Shown here: positions 41,998 through 52,554 of the stretch, piece after piece
Layout: every line of letters starts with the position of its first letter
Numbering within the stretch: position 1 is the first letter of the stretch
NCBI GenBank assembly: GCA_023663285.1
Contig: JAMPHT010000005.1
Location: forward strand, 1-64,000
Reading direction: 5' to 3'
DNA from: Bacillota bacterium
Lineage (GTDB): Bacteria; Bacillota; Clostridia; Lachnospirales; Lachnospiraceae
DNA: 64,000 bases
Notes under the pieces: model-generated
Seen by the model: the letters and a program-made list of their open reading frames with translations, nothing else
Databases searched by the model: none
Told to the model about the DNA's origin: nothing
Position numbers and translations under genes: made by a program

Positions 41998-44055
41998 ATG
42001 AATCAGAACACTCCTGTCATGGAATTGAAGGGCGTGGGCGAAAAGACCCGAAAGCTGTTTCAAAAGCTGAATATCGGGACGGTGGGGGAACTGCTGAAAA
42101 GCTATCCCAGGGACTATGAAGTATTCGGGGAGCCGGTGAAGATCGCCGGCACCATACCGGGGGAGGTCTGTGCCGTCTATGGGGCGGTCTCAAGTATCCC
42201 CGGCGAAAAAAGGGTGCGGAAGCTCACTATACTGAATGTGAATATCGCCGATGAAACCGGAAATATGGGACTGACCTTTTTTAATATGCCTTTTTTAAAA
42301 AAGGTGCTGAAGCCTGGGGGCTTTTATGTGTTCCGCGGAACCGTCCAGAGCAGAGGCAGTTTGCGGCTCATGGAGCAGCCCAGAATATTTTCCCTGGAGG
42401 ATTACAGAAAGCAGACCAACTGCCTGATACCGAAATATTCCCTGACAAAGGGTCTTACAGATAAGACCTTCCGCAAGACGGTAAAGCAGGCATTGTCAAA
42501 TTACATCTTTGAGGAGGAATATTACCCAGAGAAGCTTTTAGCGGAGTATGAGCTTGCAGGAGAGCAGTGGGCCACGGAAACCATTCATTTCCCGCCGGAC
42601 AGGGATTCTCTGGCAAAGGCAAGAAAGCGTCTGGTCTTTGACGAGTTTTTCTCCTTTCTGTTCCTGCTTCGACAGAACAAGCGCTTCAGCGATGGGCTGG
42701 AAAACCGCTATCGGATGTTTGAGACTGCAGACACGGTGCGTTTTCTGGAACAGCTGCCCTTTCCCCTGACCAGGGCGCAGAAGAAGGTGTGGCAGGAGAT
42801 TCGGGACGATCTGGGTGGAAGCTATTGCATGAACCGGCTGATACAGGGGGATGTGGGCTCAGGAAAGACCATTCTGGCGGTGCTTTCCCTGTTGATGGCG
42901 GCGGCCAACGGATACCAGGGAGCCCTTATGGCCCCCACAGAGGTCCTGGCCATGCAGCACTATGAGACGATCTGCGAATATGTGGAAAAATACGGCGTCG
43001 CTTTCCGGCCCGTTCTGCTGGTAGGCTCCATGACCGCTAAAGAAAAAAGAGAGATCTATGAAAAGATCGCTTCAGGGGAGGCCAATCTTGTCATCGGCAC
43101 CCATGCCCTGATCCAGGCGAAGGTGGCGTATAAAGCCCTGGCCCTGGTGGTGACAGACGAGCAGCACCGCTTTGGGGTCCGCCAGCGGGAATCCCTTGCG
43201 GAAAAGGGGGAAAGTCCCCATATCCTTGTCATGAGCGCTACCCCCATCCCCAGGACCCTTGCCATTATTCTTTATGGGGACCTTCATATTTCCGTGATCG
43301 ATGAGCTGCCTGCAAACCGCCTGCCCATCAAAAACTGCGTGGTGAACACATCCTATCGGCCTAAGGCATATCAGTTTATTGCAGGCCAGGTGCAGGAGGG
43401 CCGTCAGGTGTACGTCATCTGTCCCCAGGTGGAGGAAGGGGAGATGGAGGATCTGGAAAATGTGGTGGATTACGCGGAAAAGCTGAAAAATATCCTGCCG
43501 CCTCAAATCAACGTTGCCTATCTGCACGGTAAAATGCGTCCGGCGGACAAAAACCGCATCATGGAGGAGTTCGGAGCCCATACCATAGATGTGCTGGTGT
43601 CCACTACGGTGATCGAGGTGGGGATCAATGTCCCCAATGCAACCGTGATGATGGTGGAGAACGCGGAGCGTTTCGGCCTTGCCCAGCTTCACCAGCTGAG
43701 AGGGCGCGTGGGCAGGGGGGAATATCAGAGCTACTGTATTTTTGTCAGCGCCCAAGAGAACAAAGATACCATGGAACGCCTTCAGATACTGAACAAGTCC
43801 AACGACGGATTCTTTATCGCCTCCGAGGATCTGAAGCTGCGGGGGCCGGGGGATATGTTCGGCATAAGACAGAGCGGCGAATTTTCCTTCCGGATGGGAG
43901 ATATATACACGGACGCCGCTGTATTGAAGCAGGCGTCTGACGCCATCGACAGACTGCTTCGGACAGATCCAGAGCTGCAGCTGCCGGAGCATGAGAGACT
44001 GCGGCGGCACTTAGCGGAGGTTTCCGCAGTCAGTGTTGACTTTCGGAGCATTTAA
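41998..44055 (+). CDS. recG: ATP-dependent DNA helicase RecG
   Basis: A 685-residue branch-migration helicase of replication-fork rescue and recombination. N-terminal wedge/OB domain (MELKGVGEKTRKLFQKLNI, SYPRDYE), Walker A IQGDVGSGKTILA, DEQH box (TDEQHRFGVRQRE), motif III MSATPIPRTLA, motif V-VI VIEVGINVPNATVMM and QLHQLRGRVGRG. GGGAGGTG precedes ATG. Length is normal. Confidence 0.97.
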   Translation: MNQNTPVMELKGVGEKTRKLFQKLNIGTVGELLKSYPRDYEVFGEPVKIAGTIPGEVCAVYGAVSSIPGEKRVRKLTILNVNIADETGNMGLTFFNMPFLKKVLKPGGFYVFRGTVQSRGSLRLMEQPRIFSLEDYRKQTNCLIPKYSLTKGLTDKTFRKTVKQALSNYIFEEEYYPEKLLAEYELAGEQWATETIHFPPDRDSLAKARKRLVFDEFFSFLFLLRQNKRFSDGLENRYRMFETADTVRFLEQLPFPLTRAQKKVWQEIRDDLGGSYCMNRLIQGDVGSGKTILAVLSLLMAAANGYQGALMAPTEVLAMQHYETICEYVEKYGVAFRPVLLVGSMTAKEKREIYEKIASGEANLVIGTHALIQAKVAYKALALVVTDEQHRFGVRQRESLAEKGESPHILVMSATPIPRTLAIILYGDLHISVIDELPANRLPIKNCVVNTSYRPKAYQFIAGQVQEGRQVYVICPQVEEGEMEDLENVVDYAEKLKNILPPQINVAYLHGKMRPADKNRIMEEFGAHTIDVLVSTTVIEVGINVPNATVMMVENAERFGLAQLHQLRGRVGRGEYQSYCIFVSAQENKDTMERLQILNKSNDGFFIASEDLKLRGPGDMFGIRQSGEFSFRMGDIYTDAAVLKQASDAIDRLLRTDPELQLPEHERLRRHLAEVSAVSVDFRSI

Positions 44056-44093
44056 CGATAAAATAAGTATAATCTATTACAGGGAGTGGTCAC

Positions 44094-45668
44094 ATGGGAA
44101 TTTATTCTAATCCGGGGAATGAAGGCTTCCAACGGGCAGTCCGTTCTGAAATCTATGTGGATAAAACAGGACTGATCGCTTATACAAATAAATATCTGAA
44201 TACGGAGCAGCAATTTATTTGTGTCAGCAGGCCCAGGCGCTTTGGCAAATCCATGGCGCTTAATATGCTGGCCGCTTATTACAGCAGCGGCTGTGATTCC
44301 CGGAAGCTTTTTGAAGGACTGGAAATAAGAATGAGTCCGGATTTCGAGGAGCATTTGAATCAGTATGATGTGATATTCTTAAATATGCAGCATTTTTTGA
44401 TTGGTGCGAAAAATAGAGATGTAACAGATTATCTGGAACAGGAGGTTCTGGAGGAGCTTCAGGAAGAATACGGAACATTTATTACTAAGCCTGATATCCG
44501 GCTTGCTGACGCATTGAAAAAAATTTACTCCAAAACACATAAAAAATTTGTGTTTCTGATCGACGAGTGGGACTGTGTGATGAGGGAGCGTCAGGAGTCG
44601 GAAAACCTTCAGAAGCAATATCTTGACTTTTTGAGGAATCTGCTGAAGGATCAGCCCTATGTGGCCCTTGCCTATATGACTGGCATCCTGCCGGTAAAAA
44701 AGTACGGGCAGCATTCTGCCTTGAATATGTTCTGGGAATATTCCATGATAGACCAGAGCTTCTTTGAAAAATACACCGGCTTTACGGAGGATGAAGTAGA
44801 GGCGCTGTGTAAGCGTTACGATATGGATTTCAGCGAAGCGGGCAGCTGGTATGACGGCTATCGGTTTACGGGTTTTAAGCATATTTATAATCCGAAGTCT
44901 GTGGTGGAAGCCATGCACCGCCGCCGGTTTTCCAACTACTGGACCTCTACGGAGACCTATGACGCCCTGAAAATCTATATGGATATGGATTTTGACGGCC
45001 TGCGGGCGGACATTGTACAAATGCTGGGCGGGGAATGCGTCAGTGTCAATACGGCCAGCTTTCAGAACGATATGCGCAATTTCAGGACAAAGGATGATGT
45101 GCTGACCTTGTTGATCCACCTTGGATATCTGGGGTATGACCCGGAGACAGGGGAAGCCTTTATCCCCAACAGGGAGATCATTGGAGAATTTGAAAATGCC
45201 ATGAGCGTAGGCGGATGGCCGGAAATCATGCGTATTCTGAAGGCTTCGGAAAAGCTGCTGGAGGATACCTTGCGCTGTGATGGGGAAAGTGTGGCAGATG
45301 GACTGGACAGGATCCATATGGAGGCCGCTTCCATTTTGACCTATAATGATGAAAACTCGTTGAGCTGTGCTATCGGCCTGGCATACTACAGCGCAAGAAG
45401 AGATTACAGGCTGATCCGGGAACTGCCCGCTGGGCGGGGCTTTGCCGACATTGTGTTCCTGCCGCTGCCTGCTTCCGGAAAGCCTGCCCTTGTGGTGGAG
45501 CTAAAATATGATAAATCCGCCGATACAGCCATTCGGCAGATCAAGGAAAGAGGTTATACCCAGGCGCTGGAGGGGTATTCAGGGGAAGTACTGTTGGTGG
45601 GAATCAGCTATGATAAAGATAATCGAAATAAACCTCATAGCTGTGTGATAGAAAAGATAAATTCGTAA
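44094..45668 (+). CDS. AAA-ATPase-like / PD-(D/E)XK nuclease-like protein (DUF1703 type), second copy
   Basis: A 524-residue paralogue of 147-1727: YSNPGNEGFQRAVRS-VDKTGLIAY, P-loop CVSRPRRFGKSMALN, FLIDEWDCVM, ALAYMTGILPVKKYG, KDDVLTLLIHLGYLGY and C-terminal GFADIVFLPLPASGKPALVVELKYDK, with D and ExK nuclease-type residues. All core motifs are intact. It is inserted between recG and degV, in the conserved recG-rsmD-coaD neighbourhood. GGGAGTGG precedes the ATG. Its codon use is close to its neighbours, so any transfer is not recent. Confidence 0.87.
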   Translation: MGIYSNPGNEGFQRAVRSEIYVDKTGLIAYTNKYLNTEQQFICVSRPRRFGKSMALNMLAAYYSSGCDSRKLFEGLEIRMSPDFEEHLNQYDVIFLNMQHFLIGAKNRDVTDYLEQEVLEELQEEYGTFITKPDIRLADALKKIYSKTHKKFVFLIDEWDCVMRERQESENLQKQYLDFLRNLLKDQPYVALAYMTGILPVKKYGQHSALNMFWEYSMIDQSFFEKYTGFTEDEVEALCKRYDMDFSEAGSWYDGYRFTGFKHIYNPKSVVEAMHRRRFSNYWTSTETYDALKIYMDMDFDGLRADIVQMLGGECVSVNTASFQNDMRNFRTKDDVLTLLIHLGYLGYDPETGEAFIPNREIIGEFENAMSVGGWPEIMRILKASEKLLEDTLRCDGESVADGLDRIHMEAASILTYNDENSLSCAIGLAYYSARRDYRLIRELPAGRGFADIVFLPLPASGKPALVVELKYDKSADTAIRQIKERGYTQALEGYSGEVLLVGISYDKDNRNKPHSCVIEKINS

Positions 45669-45770
45669 AGATAAATTTGCAAAAACAGTAGTCGGGAAAT
45701 ACAACTTATGTTATACTTTATTACAGGATTTTGACTGCTGAGGAGAAAGCAAAAAAGCGAGGATAAACTT

Positions 45771-46640
45771 ATGTCTACTATTGCAATCGTCACCGACAGT
45801 AACAGCGGCATTACCCAGGCTGCATCCAAGGAGCTGGGCATATATGTGTTGCCCATGCCATTTATGATCAATGATCAGACCTTTTATGAGGATATCGATC
45901 TGACCCAGGAACAGTTTTATGAGAAACTGGCCTCCGGCGCGGATATTTGCACCAGCCAGCCTTCTCCTGAGTCTGTTATGGAATTATGGGATGAGCTTTT
46001 AAAGGATCATGACGAGATCGTGCATATTCCTATGAGCAGCGGGCTTTCAGGCTCCTGCCAGAGCGCCATTATGCTTGCGGAGGATTATGAGGGGCGGGTA
46101 CAGGTGGTAAACAACCAGCGGATTTCCGTGACCCAGCGCCAGTCCTGCCTGGATGCGAAGCTTCTCGCCTCGAAGGGAATGAATGCAAAGAAGATAAAGG
46201 AGGCTCTGGAGGCTGATCGGTTCAACAGCAGCATCTATATTATGCTGGATACTCTGTACTACCTGAAAAAGGGTGGCAGGATCACTCCCGCCGCGGCTGC
46301 CATCGGCACTATGCTGAAGCTGAAGCCGGTGCTGCAGATCCAGGGGGAAAAGCTGGATGCTTTCTCCAAGGCGAGAACCGTGAGCCAGGGGAAAAATACC
46401 ATGATAAACGCGGTCAGAAGCGATATGGAGAACCGTTTTGGCGGCGCTCCTGACCCCAAGAAGCACTGGATCTCCATGGCTTACACCTATAACCGCGAGG
46501 CGGGAGAGGCATTTCGCGCAGAGGTACAGGAAGCGTTTCCCGGCTTTGATATCCATATGGATCCCCTTTCCTTAAGCGTGGCCTGCCATATCGGCCCCGG
46601 CGCGCTGGCAGTGACCTGCTCGAAAAAGATAGAAGCATGA
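45771..46640 (+). CDS. DegV family fatty acid-binding protein
   Basis: A 289-residue DegV protein. N-terminal IAIVTDSNSGITQAASKELG, TSQPSPESVMELWDELL and the lipid-headgroup loop HIPMSSGLSGSCQSA, then LDTLYYLKKGGRITPAAAAIG and LKPVLQIQGEKLDAFSK. Such proteins (FakB) present a fatty acid to a FakA-like kinase; a candidate partner is at 40086. GCGAGGATA is the weak ribosome site. Confidence 0.92.
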   Translation: MSTIAIVTDSNSGITQAASKELGIYVLPMPFMINDQTFYEDIDLTQEQFYEKLASGADICTSQPSPESVMELWDELLKDHDEIVHIPMSSGLSGSCQSAIMLAEDYEGRVQVVNNQRISVTQRQSCLDAKLLASKGMNAKKIKEALEADRFNSSIYIMLDTLYYLKKGGRITPAAAAIGTMLKLKPVLQIQGEKLDAFSKARTVSQGKNTMINAVRSDMENRFGGAPDPKKHWISMAYTYNREAGEAFRAEVQEAFPGFDIHMDPLSLSVACHIGPGALAVTCSKKIEA

Positions 46641-46683
46641 GCAGTTTCATACTAATTCTTTTACCGTATCTTGTAGTTTTTCT

Positions 46684-46712
46684 TTTACAAAACACTAAAT
46701 CTATGATATAAT
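46684..46712 (+). promoter_or_regulatory. sigma-A type promoter before the second Nudix gene
   Basis: TTTACA (46684-46689), 17 bases, TATAAT (46707-46712). The -10 region is duplicated at 46786-46791. Confidence 0.55.
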
Positions 46713-46793
46713 GAGCGTTAGCGAGAAGAATGAGCTTGCTCATTCGGCGAGCGGCGAATGGCGATCATAAATCGAAGATTTATGATATAATGA
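46702..46793. repeat. 13-bp direct repeats flanking a small hairpin-rich insert
   Basis: TATGATATAATGA occurs at 46702-46714 and 46781-46793. The 66 bases between hold AATGAGC/GCTCATT and ATCATAAATC/GATTTATGAT hairpins. This may be a small insertion with target duplication, or local duplication of the promoter. Confidence 0.5.
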
Positions 46794-46810
46794 TTCCAGA
46801 GGAAAACAGA

Positions 46811-47374
46811 ATGAATGATAAAGTGATAACAGAGGAAGCGGCGCTCATGCTGGAGCTTCAGGACAGCGAGTGGCGTTTTGAGTACATTGACCATGACAGG
46901 CAAATCGTGCGAGCGATCGTCTTTGACGATGCAGGTTATTTTTATTTTGTAAGGGCTGTTAGAGATGACGATTTTGGAAAAGCTGTCTTAATAGAAACCG
47001 CAGGGGGCGGCGTGGAAAACGGAGAGGAACTGACCGCAGCTATAAAGAGAGAGCTCAGGGAAGAGCTTGGAGCAGAGGTCGATATACTTTGCAGGATCGG
47101 AGTTGTCAGTGACTATTATAATCTCATTCACAGGCACAACATCAATCATTATTATTTGTGTAAAATATCTTCCTTTGGGGAGAAGAATTTGACGCAGGAT
47201 GAAATAGAGTGCTTTCACTTATCGACCTTAAAGTTATCTTATGAAGAGGCCGTTGAAGAATACGAAAAATGTTCGATAACAAAGCTTGGAAGGCTTGTTG
47301 CAAATAGAGAATTGCCTGTTTTGCGAAGGGCGAAGGAAATCATGACTGAAATCGGCTGTTTTCCTGCCGCCTAA
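46811..47374 (+). CDS. Nudix hydrolase (second)
   Basis: A 187-residue protein from ATG 46811 with AGAGGA 7-8 bases upstream. Nudix box: GGGVENGEELTAAIKRELRE followed by ELG. The preceding YIDHDRQIVRAIVFDDAGYF is an ADP-ribose pyrophosphatase-like N-terminus. The C-terminus (LKLSYEEAVEEYEKC) is helical. It probably hydrolyses a nucleoside diphosphate sugar. The final residues (CFPAA) and stop lie at the edge of an intergenic repeat, so the C-terminus may have been altered by it. Confidence 0.85.
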   Translation: MNDKVITEEAALMLELQDSEWRFEYIDHDRQIVRAIVFDDAGYFYFVRAVRDDDFGKAVLIETAGGGVENGEELTAAIKRELREELGAEVDILCRIGVVSDYYNLIHRHNINHYYLCKISSFGEKNLTQDEIECFHLSTLKLSYEEAVEEYEKCSITKLGRLVANRELPVLRRAKEIMTEIGCFPAA

Positions 47375-47470
47375 GAATATCTAATCATTCCGGGAAGAAT
47401 CCGTAGGCGGATTCTTCCGGCCCTGCGGCGGTTCATGGATTGTATGTGCCGCCGGAGGCGGCATGACGGG
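47371..47470 (+). repeat. structured intergenic repeat, copy D
   Basis: CTAAGAATATCTAATC, then GGAAGAATCCG...CGGATTCTTCC (47393-47418) and GTGCCGCCGGAGGCGGCAT (47446-47464) before GACGGG. The two hairpins are counterparts of hairpins 2 and 3 of copy C, with different but complementary arm bases. Confidence 0.7.
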
Positions 47471-47692
47471 AATATATAAAACAGGCGGCAAATGAGAATT
47501 TTACAGTAGACTGCTTCGGTCAATGCGTTTTTGCAGCTTGACTGTGTTAGTCGATGCGTAAAAAAAGCGCATATATTTCAGGGTAAGGATGATGAGTTCG
47601 GTGACCGGACTGGTCAATATCTTGCCGCTTATAAAATTGTGAAGGATCATAAATCAGTTACTTTATATCAAATTTTTAAGGAGTGTTTTCTT
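47471..47692 (+). other. leader region of the topoisomerase operon, no gene
   Basis: With copy D this makes a 318-base gap without a gene. It has two similar small hairpins, GACTGCTTCGGTC and GACTGTGTTAGTC, each followed by RATGCGT, and an A/T-rich segment before the ribosome site AAGGAG (47679-47684). The open frame from 47531 continues into the topoisomerase gene but has no ribosome site and does not look like part of the family. Confidence 0.5.
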
Positions 47693-49621
47693 ATGGCGAA
47701 AACAGATAATTATGATGCTTCCAGCATTACAGTGCTGGAGGGGCTGGAGGCGGTGAGAAAACGCCCCGGTATGTACATTGGCAGCGTTTCCACCAAGGGA
47801 TTGAATCATTTGATATATGAGATCGTTGACAATTCCGTGGATGAACATCTGGCCGGTTTTTGCGATACTATATCCGTGACCCTGGAGGCGGATGGCTCAG
47901 CCACCGTATCCGACAACGGAAGAGGTATTCCCGTTGGTATGCACGAAAAGGGTATCAGCGCGGAACGCCTGGTATTTACCACCCTGCATGCCGGCGGCAA
48001 ATTTGATGATTCGGCATATAAGACCAGCGGCGGACTGCATGGCGTGGGTTCTTCCGTTGTAAATGCCCTTTCTGCACGTCTGAATGTGCAGGTCAGGACA
48101 GGGGGCTTTATTTATGAGGATTCCTATGAGAGAGGAAATCCCGTGGTGGAGCTGAAGGACGGCCTTCTTCCTGTGAAGGGGAAAACGAGAGAGTCCGGGA
48201 CCACCATCAATTTTCTCCCTGACGATACGATCTTCGACAAGACACGCTTCAAGGAGGATGAGGTGAAGAGCCGCCTTCATGAGACGGCTTATCTGAATCC
48301 AAACCTGACGATCCTGTTTCATGACCTGCGGGGCCAGGAGCCGGAGCACGTGACATTTCATGAGCCGGAGGGTATCACGGGCTTTATCAAGGATATGAAC
48401 AAGAATCAGGAGGCCGTCCACGACGTCATCTATTTCCAGGGTGAGAGCGAGGGTATTTCCGTAGAGGTTGCGTTTCAGTATATCAATGAATTTCATGAGA
48501 ATGTGCTGGGATTCTGTAACAATATCTACAACTCAGAGGGCGGCACCCATCTCACCGGTTTTAAGACCATGTTCACCAACGTTATCAACAATTATGCCCG
48601 CGAGCTTGGAATTTTAAAGGAGAAGGATGTAAACTTTACCGGCGCGGACGTGCGCAACGGCATGACGGCAGTGGTTTCCATCAAGCATCCGGACCCCAGA
48701 TTTGAGGGGCAGACCAAGACAAAGCTGGACAATCAGGATGCGGCAAAGGTAGTCAGCAAGGTGACGGGAGATGAGATCACCCGCTTTTTTGACCGGAATC
48801 TGGAAACCTTAAAAAGTATTATTTCCTGTGCGGAAAAAGCGGCAAAGATCCGCAAGACAGAGGAACGCGCCAAGACCAATATGCTGACAAAGCAGAAATT
48901 TTCCTTTGACTCCAACGGAAAGCTTGCCAACTGCGAATCCAGGGACGCCGCCCAGTGTGAAATATTTATTGTGGAAGGAGATTCCGCAGGGGGCAGCGCC
49001 AAGATGGCACGGAACAGAATGTATCAGGCGATCCTGCCGATTAGGGGCAAGATATTGAATGTGGAGAAGGCCAGCATTGATAAGGTCCTTGCAAACGCTG
49101 AGATCAAGACCATGATCAACGCCTTTGGCTGCGGATTTTCGGAAGGCTACGGCAACGACTTTGATATTTCAAAGCTGCGCTATGACAAAATCATTATTAT
49201 GGCGGATGCGGATGTGGACGGCGCGCACATTTCCAACCTTCTGCTGACCCTGTTTTACCGCTTTATGCCCCAGCTGATCTTCGAGGGACACGTATACATT
49301 GCCATGCCGCCCCTGTATAAAGCCATGCCATCCAAGGGGGCGGAGGAATATCTTTATGACGACAAAGCTCTGGAAAAATACCGGAAAACCCATAAGGGTC
49401 CATTTACCTTGCAGCGGTACAAAGGACTTGGGGAGATGGATGCAGACCAGCTGTGGGAAACTACGCTGGATCCTAAGACCCGCCGTATGAAGCTGGTGGA
49501 GATAGAGGACGCCCGCATGGCTTCCGAGATCACGGAGCTGCTCATGGGAACAGAGGTACCGCCCCGCAAGGCATTTATTTATGACCATGCCCAGGAAGCA
49601 GAGCTGGATTATAACGCCTGA
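47693..49621 (+). CDS. type IIA DNA topoisomerase subunit B (GyrB/ParE)
   Basis: A 642-residue ATPase subunit from ATG 47693 (AAGGAG 8 bases upstream). GHKL ATP site: EIVDNSVDEHLAGF and SDNGRGIPVGMH, then GGKFDDSAYKTSGGLHGVGS; Toprim: EGDSAGGSAK and DADVDGAHI; C-terminal QRYKGLGEMDADQLWETT. Length matches clostridial GyrB and ParE. Because the partner subunit lacks a GyrA box, I favour topoisomerase IV (ParE), which decatenates chromosomes, but the gyrase alternative cannot be excluded without a second locus. Confidence 0.9.
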   Translation: MAKTDNYDASSITVLEGLEAVRKRPGMYIGSVSTKGLNHLIYEIVDNSVDEHLAGFCDTISVTLEADGSATVSDNGRGIPVGMHEKGISAERLVFTTLHAGGKFDDSAYKTSGGLHGVGSSVVNALSARLNVQVRTGGFIYEDSYERGNPVVELKDGLLPVKGKTRESGTTINFLPDDTIFDKTRFKEDEVKSRLHETAYLNPNLTILFHDLRGQEPEHVTFHEPEGITGFIKDMNKNQEAVHDVIYFQGESEGISVEVAFQYINEFHENVLGFCNNIYNSEGGTHLTGFKTMFTNVINNYARELGILKEKDVNFTGADVRNGMTAVVSIKHPDPRFEGQTKTKLDNQDAAKVVSKVTGDEITRFFDRNLETLKSIISCAEKAAKIRKTEERAKTNMLTKQKFSFDSNGKLANCESRDAAQCEIFIVEGDSAGGSAKMARNRMYQAILPIRGKILNVEKASIDKVLANAEIKTMINAFGCGFSEGYGNDFDISKLRYDKIIIMADADVDGAHISNLLLTLFYRFMPQLIFEGHVYIAMPPLYKAMPSKGAEEYLYDDKALEKYRKTHKGPFTLQRYKGLGEMDADQLWETTLDPKTRRMKLVEIEDARMASEITELLMGTEVPPRKAFIYDHAQEAELDYNA

Positions 49622-49662
49622 ACCATAAAAGTAAAAATACAGGAAGGTTATAGAAAAAATAC

Positions 49663-51903
49663 ATGGACAACAGCAGAATCATCAAAACAGAATACTCTGA
49701 GGAGATGCAGAAATCCTTTATCGACTATGCCATGAGCGTCATTATCGCCAGGGCGCTGCCGGATGTGAGGGATGGTTTAAAGCCTGTCCAGCGCCGCACT
49801 CTTTATGATATGTATGAGCTTGGCATCCGGTATGACAGACCTTACAGGAAAAGCGCAAGGATCGTGGGAGATACCATGGGTAAGTATCATCCCCACGGGG
49901 ACAGCTCCATCTATGACGCCCTGGTGGTGATGAGCCAGGATTTCAAAAAGGGGCTGCCGCTGATCGACGGACACGGAAATTTCGGAAACATTGAAGGCGA
50001 CGGCGCCGCTGCCATGCGTTATACCGAAGCCCGGCTGCAGAAGGTGACCCAGGAGGCTTTTCTGGGGGATCTGGATAAGGATGTAGTGGACTTCATGCCC
50101 AACTTTGACGAGACGGAAAAGGAACCCACGGTCCTTCCGGCGAAGCTTCCCAACTTTCTCATAAACGGCTCGGAGGGCATTGCCGTGGGCATGACCACCA
50201 GCACGCCGCCACACAATCTGGCGGAGGTCATCGACGCCACAAAGGCATATATGCTGGATGAAAATATCAGTACCAGAGAGCTGATGCGCTATATCAAGGG
50301 GCCGGATTTTCCCACCGGCGGCATAGTCACCAACAAGGATGAGCTTCTTGAGATCTATGAGACAGGCGCAGGCAAGATCAAGGTTCGGGGCAAGGTGGAA
50401 TTTGAAAAGGTAAAAGGCGGGAGAACCAACGTAGTCATTACGGAGATTCCCTACCCCATGATCGGCATGAATATTTCCAAGTTTCTCCAGGACGTGGCTA
50501 ATCTTTCCGAGACAAAAAAGACCATGGATATTGTGGATATTTCCAACCAGTCCTCCAAGGAAGGCATCCGCATCGTCATTGAACTGCGCAGGGATGCGGA
50601 TCCGGAGAACTTTGTAAACCTCCTTTATAAAAAGACCAGACTGGAGGATACTTTCGGCGTCAATATGCTTGCCATCTGTGGCGGCAGACCGGAAACTATG
50701 GGGTTAAAGGCAATTTTGAAAGCCCATGTGGATTTCCAGTTTCAGGTGGCCACCAGAAAGTATACCAACCTTCTGGCTCATGAAATGGAAAAGAAGGAGA
50801 TACAGGAAGGGCTGATCAAAGCCTGCAACGTGATCGATCTGATCATTGAGATCCTGCGGGGCTCCAGAGACCGTGCCATGGCGAAGGCTTGTCTGACAGA
50901 AGGAAAGATCGACGGCATCAAATTCAAGTCCAAGGAATCAAAAATCATGGCAACACAGCTCATGTTCACGGAGAAGCAGGCCAACGCCATTCTGGATATG
51001 CGTCTGTATAAGCTGATCGGCCTGGAGCTTGAGGCCCTGATCAACGAGCATGAGGAGACCATGGCAAATATCTATCGCTATGAGGATATTCTGGAGCGCA
51101 GAGATTCCATGGCTCAGGTCATTATGAACGAGCTGGATGAATATAAAAAGGCTTACGGGCGGAAACGCAGAACTGTCATTGAAAATGTGGAGGAAGCGGT
51201 CTATAAGGAGAAGGAAATAGAAGAGATGGAGGTCGTATTCCTCATGGACCGCTTCGGATATGCAAAGACCATAGACATGGCAGCATACGAGCGTAACAGG
51301 GAGGCTGCCGACAATGAGAACCGCTTTGTATTTACCTGTAAAAATACGGGCAAGGTATGCCTCTTTACCAACACGGGGCAGCTTCATACCATCAAGGTCA
51401 TGGATCTTCCCTTCGGCAGGTTCAGGGATAAGGGAACGCCCATAGATAATGTGAGCAACTACAACTCCGAAAAGGAGGATATTGTATATATCACCAGTCA
51501 GACAGAGTTGAACCTGCGCCAGGTAGTCTTTGTGACGGCCCATGCCAACTGCAAACTGGTGGACGGCGGGGAGTTTGACGTGTCAAAGCGCACTGTTGCC
51601 GCCACCAAGCTGGAGGCGGGAGATAACGTGGTCAGCGTCATGTCTGTCCTGGAGCAGAGAAACATCATCCTGCAGACAAAAGAGGGGTATTTTCTCAGGT
51701 TTCCCATTGAAGAGATCCCGGAAAAGAAAAAGGGAGCGATCGGAGTCCGCGGCATGAAGCTTTCGGCAAAGGATGCGGTGGAACGGGTATATTACACCCA
51801 AAACGGAATCGAGGCATTCATTGAATATAAGGACAAAAAACTGGCATTAAACAGTCTGAAAGCAGCCAGGAGAGACACAAAGGGCACGAAGATAAGGATG
51901 TAG
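49663..51903 (+). CDS. type IIA DNA topoisomerase subunit A (ParC-like)
   Basis: A 746-residue breakage-reunion subunit. N-terminal [19 protein letters not shown], quinolone region [15 protein letters not shown], and catalytic Tyr in [11 protein letters not shown]. The C-terminal domain of about 250 residues has pinwheel blades ([29 protein letters not shown]) but no QRRGGKG GyrA box, and the protein is shorter than GyrA (800-900). This favours topoisomerase IV. The quinolone-position residue after GD is Ser (wild-type). It is 41 bases from its partner. Confidence 0.9.
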   Translation: MDNSRIIKTEYSEEMQKSFIDYAMSVIIARALPDVRDGLKPVQRRTLYDMYELGIRYDRPYRKSARIVGDTMGKYHPHGDSSIYDALVVMSQDFKKGLPLIDGHGNFGNIEGDGAAAMRYTEARLQKVTQEAFLGDLDKDVVDFMPNFDETEKEPTVLPAKLPNFLINGSEGIAVGMTTSTPPHNLAEVIDATKAYMLDENISTRELMRYIKGPDFPTGGIVTNKDELLEIYETGAGKIKVRGKVEFEKVKGGRTNVVITEIPYPMIGMNISKFLQDVANLSETKKTMDIVDISNQSSKEGIRIVIELRRDADPENFVNLLYKKTRLEDTFGVNMLAICGGRPETMGLKAILKAHVDFQFQVATRKYTNLLAHEMEKKEIQEGLIKACNVIDLIIEILRGSRDRAMAKACLTEGKIDGIKFKSKESKIMATQLMFTEKQANAILDMRLYKLIGLELEALINEHEETMANIYRYEDILERRDSMAQVIMNELDEYKKAYGRKRRTVIENVEEAVYKEKEIEEMEVVFLMDRFGYAKTIDMAAYERNREAADNENRFVFTCKNTGKVCLFTNTGQLHTIKVMDLPFGRFRDKGTPIDNVSNYNSEKEDIVYITSQTELNLRQVVFVTAHANCKLVDGGEFDVSKRTVAATKLEAGDNVVSVMSVLEQRNIILQTKEGYFLRFPIEEIPEKKKGAIGVRGMKLSAKDAVERVYYTQNGIEAFIEYKDKKLALNSLKAARRDTKGTKIRM

Positions 51904-51933
51904 GAAAAGAAAACTTCGGGAGGAAATAATTAT

Positions 51934-52554
51934 ATGCGGGTGATTGCGGGAACAGCCGGGAGCCTTCCCCTGAAAACGCCGGAGGGGCTGGATACCAGAC
52001 CTACCACGGACAGAATCAAGGAGACCCTTTTTAATATGCTGCAGCCTTTGATCCCCGGCGCGGTATTTGTGGATCTGTTCAGCGGCAGCGGCGCCATCGG
52101 CGTCGAGGCATTGAGCAGAGGGGCGGGGAAGGCATATTTTATCGACAATTCCTCCAAAGCCCTTGCCTGTATTCAGCAAAATCTTACATTTACGAAAACG
52201 GCGAATCGTGCTATAGTTTTAAAACAGGATGTGTGCAGCGCCCTGGGCGGTATCCGTGAAGAAAAGGTTGACATCGTCTTTATGGACCCTCCCTACGACA
52301 GGGGCCTGGAGCGGGAAGCTCTGGCGCTGCTTAAAGAAATGGATTATGTCTCGAAGGACACATTGATCATTGTGGAGGCTTCTCTTGAGACGGAATTTCC
52401 TTACCTGGAGGAATATGGTTTCTCCATGGAAAAAGACAAGCGATACAAGACCAACCGACATATTTTCCTGCGGCGGAATGTAACAGGGGACTCCACAGGC
52501 AGAAAGGAATCAGTACATGGGCATGAGAAAGGCAGTTTATCCGGGAAGCTTTGA
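51934..52554 (+). CDS. rsmD: 16S rRNA (guanine-966 N2) methyltransferase
   Basis: A 206-residue SAM-dependent methyltransferase. [37 protein letters not shown] loop [20 protein letters not shown] and catalytic DPPYDRG are characteristic. GGGAGG lies 9 bases before ATG. Its 3' end overlaps the start of coaD by 38 bases, so the two are tightly coupled, as usual in Firmicutes. Confidence 0.95.
   Translation: MRVIAGTAGSLPLKTPEGLDTRPTTDRIKETLFNMLQPLIPGAVFVDLFSGSGAIGVEALSRGAGKAYFIDNSSKALACIQQNLTFTKTANRAIVLKQDVCSALGGIREEKVDIVFMDPPYDRGLEREALALLKEMDYVSKDTLIIVEASLETEFPYLEEYGFSMEKDKRYKTNRHIFLRRNVTGDSTGRKESVHGHEKGSLSGKL

Noticed and set aside
43072-44010. 312-residue minus-strand open frame over recG
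   Set aside because: Shadow of the recG reading frame; no recognisable protein features.
47531-47692. N-terminal extension of the topoisomerase B subunit
   Set aside because: The start at 47693 has an AAGGAG site and matches the family; the extension has no ribosome site and no family similarity.
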